A program made the translations under genes and the position numbers. A DNA stretch of 64,000 bases from Paraburkholderia susongensis. GTDB lineage: Bacteria > Pseudomonadota > Gammaproteobacteria > Burkholderiales > Burkholderiaceae. The stretch is from positions 95,245-159,244 of the forward strand of contig NZ_FXAT01000017.1 of assembly GCF_900177725.1 (NCBI RefSeq). Reading direction: 5' to 3'. Each line of letters opens with the position of its first letter. Position 1 is the first letter of the stretch. Positions 33,288 to 40,289 of the stretch are shown here, piece after piece. Below the pieces are notes generated by a model. The model was not told the origin of the DNA, did no database searches, and saw nothing but the letters and a program-made list of their open reading frames with translations.

Positions 33288-33923
33288 TCAGATACCCACC
33301 TTGTGTGCATTCAGAATCAGCCGCAATCCAAGCGCGGTGACCGCGCTGGCGGCGACGCGATCGATCCACGCCTTCCAGCGCAGATAGATTTCGCGCGGAC
33401 GTTTGCTCGAAAAGCACAGTGCGACGACCGTGTACCAGCCGGCTTCGATCGCGAAGATCGCGGGCGGCAGCGCAAAGTAGCACCACGTCGGCGGATGCTG
33501 CGGCAACAGGGCCGCGAAGATGCTGCCGTAGTAGACAGCCGTCTTCGGATTGCTGAGCTGCGTGGTGAGGCCGATCCAGAACGATTTGCGCGGATTGCCG
33601 CCGCCGGTGTGCGTTGCGTTGAACGCGAGCGGGGTTGCGGCGCCGCGCCAGATTTTCGACGCGAGGTAGATGAGGTAGAGACCCCCGGCCACCTTCAGGC
33701 CGACGTACAGCCATTCGACCGACGCCAGCAGCGTGTAGAGGCCGAGCAGCGCAATGCCGCTGAAGAACACGCCGCCGATACCCATGCCGAGCGCCGTCGC
33801 CAGACCGTCGCCGCGCGACAGGCCGATCGCATTGCGCGCGACGATGACGAAGCTCGGTCCCGGACTCATCGCCCCTAGCAGCAGCGCGGCGAGAATCGTG
33901 AGGATGGCGGTTGAGGCGGGCAT
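33288..33923 (-). CDS. LysE/RhtB-family amino acid exporter
   Basis: The 211-residue membrane protein has the family motif GAMSPGPSFVIVARNAIGLS after the first helix and about six hydrophobic segments, including GGLYLIYLASKIWRGAATPL and WIGLTTQLSNPKTAVYYGSI. Such exporters remove amino acids such as threonine or lysine. The frame is open 61 codons upstream, but ATG at 33923 with CCGGAGAC before it gives the canonical start. Its stop codon abuts the stop of the convergent ligase gene within TGATCA. Confidence 0.92.
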   Translation of the reverse strand: MPASTAILTILAALLLGAMSPGPSFVIVARNAIGLSRGDGLATALGMGIGGVFFSGIALLGLYTLLASVEWLYVGLKVAGGLYLIYLASKIWRGAATPLAFNATHTGGGNPRKSFWIGLTTQLSNPKTAVYYGSIFAALLPQHPPTWCYFALPPAIFAIEAGWYTVVALCFSSKRPREIYLRWKAWIDRVAASAVTALGLRLILNAHKVGI

Positions 33924-34083
33924 TGTCGTGTCTCCGGAAGGGCGGCCCGCCGATGGTGCATCGCATGACGGGCCGGTAGCGAGTACCGCATTGTCCGCTA
34001 ATAGCGAGGCTGAAGTCACGCATGCCAAAAAATCGTGCGCCGCCCAATGCGATGCCTTCGCCGCTGCCGGGCGCACGGAAAAA

Positions 34084-34114
34084 AGCCGAAAAAAAAGCCC
34101 GCGCAAGGCGGGCT
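34084..34114 (-). terminator. Terminator downstream of pcaG
   Basis: On the minus strand AGCCCGC, loop CTTGC and GCGGGCT are followed by a run of T (A tract at 34089-34096 on the plus strand). It lies about 100 bases past the pcaG stop and should end the pcaHG transcript. Confidence 0.75.
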
Positions 34115-34217
34115 CAACTTCAACTACTCGGAGTTTCGCGATCCAGTCGCTTGACGGATCAAGCCGAGTTTATTTGAAAGCGATATGAAAGTGTTAAAAA
34201 ATCGCTTCAAAGCCGCT

Positions 34218-34805
34218 TCAAAGATCGAAAAACACGGTTTCCTTATCGCCCTGCATGTGGATGTCGAAGCGGAACACGCTCGCGTTGTTCGGGTCGCGAC
34301 GCGCGATCAGCGTGTTGCGGCGCTCGGCCGGCACCGACGCCAGCACGGCGTCCTGCCCGTTCGCCTGCGCTTCGTCCTCGAAATAGATGCGCGTGAACGT
34401 GTGCAGCAGCATGCCGCGCATCGTCAGGATCACGTTGATGTGCGGCGCTTCGCCGGGGTTCGCGCGGCCAGGCTTCACCGTTTCGACGACAAAGCGCTTG
34501 TGCGCGTCCGTGCCCGTGCCGACGCGTGCAAAACCGTTGAAGCCGCTCTTCTGGATTTCCGCGCGCGACTCCGGATAGCGGCCGCTCGCGTCCACTTGCG
34601 ACATTTCGAGCATCGCGTCGCCGACCACCTTGCCGTCGCCGTCGAACACCTGGCCGACGATCGTGATGTGCTCGCCGGCCGCTTCACGCTCGGCCAGAAC
34701 GGGCGTGAACAGGCTCCTGTAGTCGAAGTCGTATTGCTGCGGGCAAAGACCGTAGGCGAAGTACGGGCCAACGGTTTGCGAAGGCGTTTGCTTGAGGGTC
34801 GTCAT
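34218..34805 (-). CDS. pcaG: Protocatechuate 3,4-dioxygenase alpha subunit
   Basis: The 195-residue protein begins TLKQTPSQTVGPYFAYGLCP, the classic PcaG start, followed by the intradiol dioxygenase core (GQVFDGDGKVVGDAMLEMSQ, DASGRYPES, APHINVILTMRGMLLHTFTR). The alpha subunit lacks the iron ligands but lines the active site in the alpha-beta heterodimer that cleaves protocatechuate to 3-carboxymuconate. It follows pcaH after 3 bases on the minus strand. The other pca genes are not in the window. Confidence 0.96.
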   Translation of the reverse strand: MTTLKQTPSQTVGPYFAYGLCPQQYDFDYRSLFTPVLAEREAAGEHITIVGQVFDGDGKVVGDAMLEMSQVDASGRYPESRAEIQKSGFNGFARVGTGTDAHKRFVVETVKPGRANPGEAPHINVILTMRGMLLHTFTRIYFEDEAQANGQDAVLASVPAERRNTLIARRDPNNASVFRFDIHMQGDKETVFFDL

Positions 34806-34808
34806 GGC

Positions 34809-35513
34809 TTAGCGCTCCATCGGGGTTTCGTTCGGGCCGCGCAGCACGATGTCGAAATCGTAGCCGAGCGCGTAGGCCTCTTGCGTAATGTCGAGCGAGA
34901 ACTTCGAGATCATGCGCTCACGGGCTTGCTCCGGCGTGCCTTGATAGATCGGGTCGAACGCGAGCAGCGGGTCGCCGGGGAAGTACATCTGCGTGACGAG
35001 GCGCGAGCCGAAGTGGTCGCCGAAAAGCGAGAAGTGGATGTGCTGCGGACGCCATGCGTTCGGGTGATTGCCCCACGGATACGCCCCCGGCTTGATGGTC
35101 AGGAAGCGGTAGCGGCCTTCGTTGTCGGTGACGCAGCGGCCCGCGCCGAGGAAGTTCGGATCGAGCGGCGCGTCGTGCTGGTCGGCCTTGTGCACGTAGC
35201 GGCCGGCAGCGTTCGCCTGCCAGATTTCGACCAGCGTGTTGCGCACCGGACGGCCGCCTTCGTCGAGCACCCGGCCCGTCACGATGATGCGCTCGCCGAG
35301 CGGCTCGCCGTTGCGCACCGCGTTGCGCGTCAGATCGGCGTCGAGCGGATCGAGGTCGTCGGTGCCGTAGACCGGCACGCGCTGGTCGCGCAGACGTTCC
35401 TTCAGCGGGATCAGCGGGCGCGTGGGGCCGCGCTTGACCGACGAACCGTACGGCGGATAGATGTACTCAGGATGGGACGCGAAATCGCGCGGGGTGAGGG
35501 AAGAGTCTTCCAT
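34809..35513 (-). CDS. pcaH: Protocatechuate 3,4-dioxygenase beta subunit
   Basis: The 234-residue catalytic subunit carries the non-heme Fe(III) ligands Y106 (AAGRYVHKADQHDA), Y145, H158 and H160 (PGAYPWGNHPNAWRPQHIHF), offset by two from the Pseudomonas putida numbering. It performs intradiol cleavage of protocatechuate in the beta-ketoadipate pathway. It is first in the pcaHG pair, divergent from the pcaQ regulator gene 111 bases away. Confidence 0.97.
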   Translation of the reverse strand: MEDSSLTPRDFASHPEYIYPPYGSSVKRGPTRPLIPLKERLRDQRVPVYGTDDLDPLDADLTRNAVRNGEPLGERIIVTGRVLDEGGRPVRNTLVEIWQANAAGRYVHKADQHDAPLDPNFLGAGRCVTDNEGRYRFLTIKPGAYPWGNHPNAWRPQHIHFSLFGDHFGSRLVTQMYFPGDPLLAFDPIYQGTPEQARERMISKFSLDITQEAYALGYDFDIVLRGPNETPMER

Positions 35514-35579
35514 GAAGTGTCTCCGTGGGAGGAATCGTGAGGTGCGACGTTATGACAGGCACTTTATCCAAAGCTAGCG

Positions 35580-35630
35580 GTTATGCAAAATGACGTTTTC
35601 GTTCGTTTCGTATAACCTTCCGTTATGCAA
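35580..35630. promoter_or_regulatory. PcaQ binding region: repeated GTTATGCAA and an ATAAC-N5-GTTAT palindrome
   Basis: GTTATGCAA occurs at 35580-35588 and again at 35622-35630, 42 bases apart (four helical turns). The second copy is part of ATAACCTTCCGTTAT (35612-35626), close to the known PcaQ motif ATAAC...GTTAT and with T-N11-A spacing. It overlaps the pcaQ start codon at 35625. Confidence 0.65.
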
Positions 35631-36680
35631 CGCAGTCTCGCGGATAGCCGCGTCAAATTCCGTCATCTCCAGTGCTTCCTGGCTGTCGCGCAGTTCGGCA
35701 GCGTCCAGCGGGCGGCGGACAGCCTGTCCGTCACGCAGCCCGCCGTTTCGAAGACGGTTGCCGAACTCGAGGCGATTCTCGGCGTGAAACTGTTCGAGCG
35801 CGGCCGTCATGGCGCCGTGCCCACGCGCGAGGGGCAGCTTTTCATGCCGCATGCGAGCGCCTGTGTCAGCGCGCTGCGACAAGGCGTCGATCTGCTCGCG
35901 CGCGCCGAGGGCGCGGCTGCCGCGACGCTCGAAATCGGCATCTTGCCGACCGTCGCGGCGGTGCTCGTGCCGCCCGTGCTCAGGCAGTTCGCGGCGCAGT
36001 GGCCGCGCGTGATCGTGCGTCTTGCGACCGGCGCGAACCCGGAATTGCTCGAGCGTCTGAAGGCGGGTTCGATCGAATTCGCGATCGGCCGCCTCGCGGA
36101 CCCGGAGCGGATGGTCGGCCTCAGCTTCGAGCAACTATTCACCGAGCCGCTGATCGCCGTGGTGCGGGCCGGGCATCCGCTCGCGCAGGGCGCGGGTCTG
36201 CCCGCCACCTCGCTCGAAGCATTTCCCGTCGTGCTGCCGCCGTTCGGCACGCTGATCCGCCAGTCGGCCGAGAGTCTGCTTGGCGCGTGGGGCGTGCCGC
36301 CGCTGTCGGCGTTCGTCGAGGTGCTGTCGGTGTCGACGGGACGCGCGCTGACGCTCGAGAACGACGCGGTGTGGTTCGTGCCGCTGAGCGCCGTCGAATA
36401 CGAACTGGCGCATGGCATGCTGGTGCGGCTGCCCTTGCCGTTCGCGGGCACCGGCGAGCCAGTGGGGCTGATCCGCCGCTCGGATACGCAGCCGTCGGCG
36501 GTGGGGCACGCGTTTATCGAGGCGGTGCGCGAGGTCGCGCAGCGGAGGATGGCGGCGGGGGCAGGCAAGACCACGGGCAAGGATGCGGCTAAAAACACGC
36601 GCCACGCCGTGGATAAAGCGCCGGGTAAGCTTGCGCGCAAGCGTAGCCAGGGCAGCGGGCCGCGCAATCGAGGCGAGTGA
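35625..36680 (+). CDS. pcaQ: LysR-family regulator of the pca genes
   Basis: The 351-residue protein begins LADSRVKFRHLQCFLAVAQF, the PcaQ N-terminus, with helix-turn-helix AADSLSVTQPAVSKTVAELE and co-inducer domain from AATLEIGILPTVAAVLVPPV. PcaQ activates pcaHG in response to carboxymuconate/carboxymuconolactone-type intermediates. The C-terminus carries about 40 extra low-complexity basic residues (KTTGKDAAKNTRHAVDKAPG onward), longer than typical. Start 35625 lies within the candidate operator, which would permit autorepression. Confidence 0.92.
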   Translation: MQRSLADSRVKFRHLQCFLAVAQFGSVQRAADSLSVTQPAVSKTVAELEAILGVKLFERGRHGAVPTREGQLFMPHASACVSALRQGVDLLARAEGAAAATLEIGILPTVAAVLVPPVLRQFAAQWPRVIVRLATGANPELLERLKAGSIEFAIGRLADPERMVGLSFEQLFTEPLIAVVRAGHPLAQGAGLPATSLEAFPVVLPPFGTLIRQSAESLLGAWGVPPLSAFVEVLSVSTGRALTLENDAVWFVPLSAVEYELAHGMLVRLPLPFAGTGEPVGLIRRSDTQPSAVGHAFIEAVREVAQRRMAAGAGKTTGKDAAKNTRHAVDKAPGKLARKRSQGSGPRNRGE

Positions 36681-36954
36681 CCGGTCAGCCGGCATGAGCG
36701 GCATGAGCGGCAAAGCAGCAGGTGCCGAGTGCCCGATCGCTTGACGGATGAACCATCCAGTACAAAATGAAGGTTGCGAACGTCCCGCGACCCGGTGTAC
36801 AAACACGGTGCGAAGGCCGCCGCAGCCCGTCCAGGCTGCGGCACACCACGCGCACGTCTTGCATTGAGCACCACATCGCGAACAGCCGGAACGGTTTGCG
36901 CCGAACCCCGGAAAGACCGGCCGCCGCGTCGAAAGACCGTACAAGGAGATTGCC

Positions 36955-38082
36955 ATGCCTAGCGACTTGCCCACTCCAGACGCCGCGCTGCGCGCCGTGT
37001 CCGCACCTGAGCACAATCCGCTCGGCACGGCCGGCATCGAATTCGTGGAGTTTGCCGCGCGCGATCCGCGCTCGCTCGGCGAGACCTTCACGCGGCTCGG
37101 CTTCAAGGCCATCGCGCGTCATATCAGCAAGGACGTCACGCTGTACCGGCAGGGCGAGATGAATTTCCTCATCAATGCCGAACCCGATTCGTTTGCCGCG
37201 CGCTATGCCGAGGAATACGGCGTCGGCATCTGCGCGATCGGAATTCGCGTCGCCGACGCGCAGCGCGCGTTCGAGCGCGCGGTGGAACTCGGTGCATGGG
37301 AATTCGAGGGCGAGCGCCTCGGCGTGGGCGAACTGCTGATTCCGGCGATCCAGGGCATCGGCGATTCGCACATCTATTTCGTCGACCGTTGGCGCGGGCG
37401 CGGCGGCCAGCGTGGCGGCCTCGGCGATATTTCGATCTTCGACATCGATTTCCGCCCCATCGAAATCGACACGGCGCAAGCCGATCTGAACCATACGGGC
37501 AGCGGCCTCGTCGCGGTCGACCATCTGACGCAAACCGTCGGCGAAGGCCGCATGCAGGAATGGATCGACTTCTATCGCGATCTGCTCAACTTCCGCGAGA
37601 TTCACGAACTGCATGCGAACTGGCACGTGTCGGCGGAATCGCGCGTGATGGTGTCGCCGTGCGGCGCGATCCGCGTGCCGCTCTATGAAGAAGGCACGCG
37701 CCGGACCAGCCTGATGCACGACTATCTGCCCGATCATCCGGGCGAAGGCGTGCAGCACATCGCGCTCGCCACCGACGACATCTTCGCGTGCGTCGAGCAC
37801 CTGCTCGCGAACGGCGTCGAATTCGTCGAGCCGCCGCCGCGCTATTACGATCAGCTCGATGCGCGGTTGCCGGGCCACGGGCTCGACGTCGAGCGGCTGC
37901 GGCGCACGCACGTTCTCGTGGATGGCGAAATCGGCGCGCACGGCGTGCCGCTGCTGTTTTTCCAGACCTTCGTGCGCCGCCGCGCCGGCGAGATCTTCTT
38001 CGAGATCGTGCAGCGCCAGGGGCATCATGGCTTCGGCGAAGGCAATCTAGCCGCGCTCGCGCAGGCGCGCGAGCGCGGCTAG
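36955..38082 (+). CDS. 4-hydroxyphenylpyruvate dioxygenase-like VOC enzyme with altered substrate pocket
   Basis: The 375-residue protein is full length for bacterial HPPD and keeps the Fe(II) ligands H190 (AVDHLTQ), H268 (GVQHIAL) and E350 (EIFFEIVQR), plus the C-terminal HHGFGEGNLAAL. However, the segment equivalent to PLNEESSKGAGQIEEFL of Pseudomonas HPPD reads PLYEEGTRRTSLMHDYL. The conserved substrate-contacting Asn is Tyr and the conserved Gln is Leu. It may therefore act on a different 2-oxo acid or aromatic. It stands alone between pcaQ and a LysR gene, close to protocatechuate genes; no homogentisate dioxygenase gene is present. Good RBS (AAGGAG) before the ATG. Confidence 0.85.
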   Translation: MPSDLPTPDAALRAVSAPEHNPLGTAGIEFVEFAARDPRSLGETFTRLGFKAIARHISKDVTLYRQGEMNFLINAEPDSFAARYAEEYGVGICAIGIRVADAQRAFERAVELGAWEFEGERLGVGELLIPAIQGIGDSHIYFVDRWRGRGGQRGGLGDISIFDIDFRPIEIDTAQADLNHTGSGLVAVDHLTQTVGEGRMQEWIDFYRDLLNFREIHELHANWHVSAESRVMVSPCGAIRVPLYEEGTRRTSLMHDYLPDHPGEGVQHIALATDDIFACVEHLLANGVEFVEPPPRYYDQLDARLPGHGLDVERLRRTHVLVDGEIGAHGVPLLFFQTFVRRRAGEIFFEIVQRQGHHGFGEGNLAALAQARERG

Positions 38083-38126
38083 ACGTGGCGCGTATGTGTT
38101 GCGTGTATGCGTGATCGCGCGTTAGA

Positions 38127-39059
38127 TCACGCTCCTTCCGGCGTTTGCGCCAACTCAGGATAAAGCGCGCCATACGCCGCGGCTTCCCGCAACAGCCACT
38201 CGCGGAAACTCGCGAGCGGCTTGCCGTGACTCAATTCGGTCGGATAGACGAGGTAGTACGCCGTGTCGGCGACGGCGGGCGTGTCGAACGGAATCACGAG
38301 GCCGAACTGCTTCAACTGCCTGTCGACGAAAAAGCGCGGCACGAGCGCAATGCCGAGGCCGGCCGCGGCCGCGCTGATCAGCATCGTGTGGAGTTCGTAG
38401 CGCACGCCCTGCATGGTGCGGTTGTCGTCGACGTCGAGCTCGGTGAACCATGTTGCCCAGCCATCCGGCCGCGTCGTGGAATGCAGCAGCGGATAGTTCA
38501 GCAGTTCGGCGGGGTTGCGGATCGGCCGCTTCAGCAGACTCGCCGCGCACACCGGCACCACTTCCTCGCGGAACAGAAAGTCCGCCGACGTACCCGGCCA
38601 TGTCGGCTTGCCATAGTGGATCGCCGCTTCGAAAGGCGTGTCGGCGAACGGAAACGTGGCGGTGCGCACGCCCATGTTCACGCGCACGTCCGGGTGCTGT
38701 TCGTTGAATGCGGCCATACGCGGAATCAGCCATTGCGACGCGAACGTCGGTAATACCGCCAGTTCCAGATAACCACCGCCGCTGCCATGCGCGATGATCG
38801 ACAGCGTGTCGCGGTCGAGCTGTTCGAGCGAGCGCCGCACCTGCGCGCTATAGACCTTGCCGGCCCGCGTCAGCACCACGCGCTGCTTGACGCGCACGAA
38901 GAGCCGCACGCCGAGATTGCCCTCGAGCGTGTTGATCTGCCGCGACACCGCGCTTTCGGTGAGGAACAGTTCGCGTGCCGCATGCGTGAAGCTTTCGTGC
39001 CTCGCGGCGGCTTCGAAAGCGAGCAGCGCGCCCATGTTGGGAATCTTGAACTTTCGCAC
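38127..39059 (-). CDS. LysR-family regulator (GcvA-like)
   Basis: The 310-residue protein begins KFKIPNMGALLAFEAAARHE with helix-turn-helix THAARELFLTESAVSRQINT, typical of the GcvA/AmpR branch, followed by a co-inducer domain (GYLELAVLPTFASQWLIPRM). It is divergent from hglS with a 109-base intergenic region containing an imperfect inverted repeat, and probably controls the hglS-dehydrogenase pair. Confidence 0.92.
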   Translation of the reverse strand: MRKFKIPNMGALLAFEAAARHESFTHAARELFLTESAVSRQINTLEGNLGVRLFVRVKQRVVLTRAGKVYSAQVRRSLEQLDRDTLSIIAHGSGGGYLELAVLPTFASQWLIPRMAAFNEQHPDVRVNMGVRTATFPFADTPFEAAIHYGKPTWPGTSADFLFREEVVPVCAASLLKRPIRNPAELLNYPLLHSTTRPDGWATWFTELDVDDNRTMQGVRYELHTMLISAAAAGLGIALVPRFFVDRQLKQFGLVIPFDTPAVADTAYYLVYPTELSHGKPLASFREWLLREAAAYGALYPELAQTPEGA

Positions 39060-39068
39060 GTTAATTCC

Positions 39069-39093
39069 TAAAACGCATCAAGTGGCGATTTTA
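39069..39093. promoter_or_regulatory. Candidate operator between LysR and hglS
   Basis: TAAAACGC at 39069-39076 and GCGATTTTA at 39085-39093 form an imperfect inverted repeat in the divergent intergenic region, consistent with a LysR site. The evidence is only the symmetry and position. Confidence 0.4.
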
Positions 39094-39168
39094 TCTCGCT
39101 TTACGGCCATGCAGTGGATTTTGAATAATCTCGCCCGTCATGATTGCCGCGCTGCGTGGAGATCCCGA

Positions 39169-40206
39169 ATGCGAAACTTCAAGAATGCGAATGTCGAACA
39201 ACTGCTGCTGAAACTGCTGGGCGCGGAAAAAACCGCGCGGCTCTTCGCCACGCTGAACCATCCGCGCGTGCTCGATGAATGGGAGAGCGGCAGCGTCACG
39301 CGCGCCGAACTCGCGCAGGCGATGAACATGGCGCTCTTCGGCGACCTGCTCGCGCGCTCGCAGAACGGCCGCCGCTATACCGAGGAAACGGTGGCGGGCG
39401 GCGGCGGTGTGTACTTCGATCACGGCGCGCTGCGTACCGTGCGCTGGCCGCACAGCGGTGCGCTGCCGCCGGGCGAGGCCGCGTTCGCGCGCATCCTGGG
39501 GCCGCTCGGCTTTCGTATCAACGGCCGCTATCCGCTCGATCGTCTCGGCATGACGGGCCGTGCGTGGGCACACGAAGATGCGCCCGATGAGATCGCGCAG
39601 TTTTTCGTCAGCGAATTGCATCCCGAGCGTTTTTCCGCGGCGTTCCAGCAGGCGGTGACGAACGTGATCGGCGCGTCGCGCGATCCGCTGACGCCGCGCG
39701 CGAGCGGCCTGCTGTGGGAACTCGAGCGCGACGGCGTGCTGCCGCTCGATGCGGCGCATGAACTGCTGCCGGTGATCGTCGGCGCCTTCGCGCGTCAGCA
39801 CGATATGCCACGGGAAGCCGATTACGAAGTATTGTTGAAGGAATCGGCGGAAATGGCGTGGATCGCGACCGAAGGCAATGCGTTCAATCACGCGACGGAT
39901 CGCGTCGCGGACGTCTTCAAGCTGTCGGACGACGAGAAGGCCAAGGGGCGTCCAATGAAGCCGAAAGTCGAGCATTCGCGTTCCGGGCGCGTATTCCAGA
40001 CCGCGTATCGCGCGGATATCGTGCAGCGTGAATTTCGCGCGGCCGATGGCAGCGTCGTCACGCGCGACGTGCCGGGCTCGTTCTACGAATTCATCACGCG
40101 CAAGCGCAGTTTCGATCAGGACGCGCGCCGCTGGGAAACGGACCTGCGTTTCGACGCGGGCAATGCACAGGGCATCTTCAGGATGACCGCAAGCCAGGCA
40201 GCCTGA
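39169..40206 (+). CDS. hglS: 2-oxoadipate dioxygenase/decarboxylase (DUF1338, HglS family)
   Basis: The 345-residue DUF1338 protein has the metal-binding residues H85 (YFDHGALRTV), H241 (EGNAFNHATDRV) and E307 (GSFYEFITRK), a spacing that parallels H70, H226 and E294 of Pseudomonas putida HglS. HglS converts 2-oxoadipate to D-2-hydroxyglutarate and CO2 with oxygen in D-lysine catabolism. This protein is shorter than the Pseudomonas enzyme, as in many homologues. ATG 39169 with GGAG before it is chosen over an upstream frame extension. The next gene encodes the enzyme that would use its product. Confidence 0.9.
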   Translation: MRNFKNANVEQLLLKLLGAEKTARLFATLNHPRVLDEWESGSVTRAELAQAMNMALFGDLLARSQNGRRYTEETVAGGGGVYFDHGALRTVRWPHSGALPPGEAAFARILGPLGFRINGRYPLDRLGMTGRAWAHEDAPDEIAQFFVSELHPERFSAAFQQAVTNVIGASRDPLTPRASGLLWELERDGVLPLDAAHELLPVIVGAFARQHDMPREADYEVLLKESAEMAWIATEGNAFNHATDRVADVFKLSDDEKAKGRPMKPKVEHSRSGRVFQTAYRADIVQREFRAADGSVVTRDVPGSFYEFITRKRSFDQDARRWETDLRFDAGNAQGIFRMTASQAA

Positions 40207-40289
40207 GCGCAACATGGCGGCGCGTGGGCCAGGCATCGCAGACGAGGTGCGCAGTGGGGACGTCATTGGATGAAGAGCAGCGCGTAAGC

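Noticed and set aside
34185..35540. A 451-codon plus-strand frame over pcaHG
   Set aside because: Antisense to pcaH and pcaG, both with intact catalytic or structural motifs.
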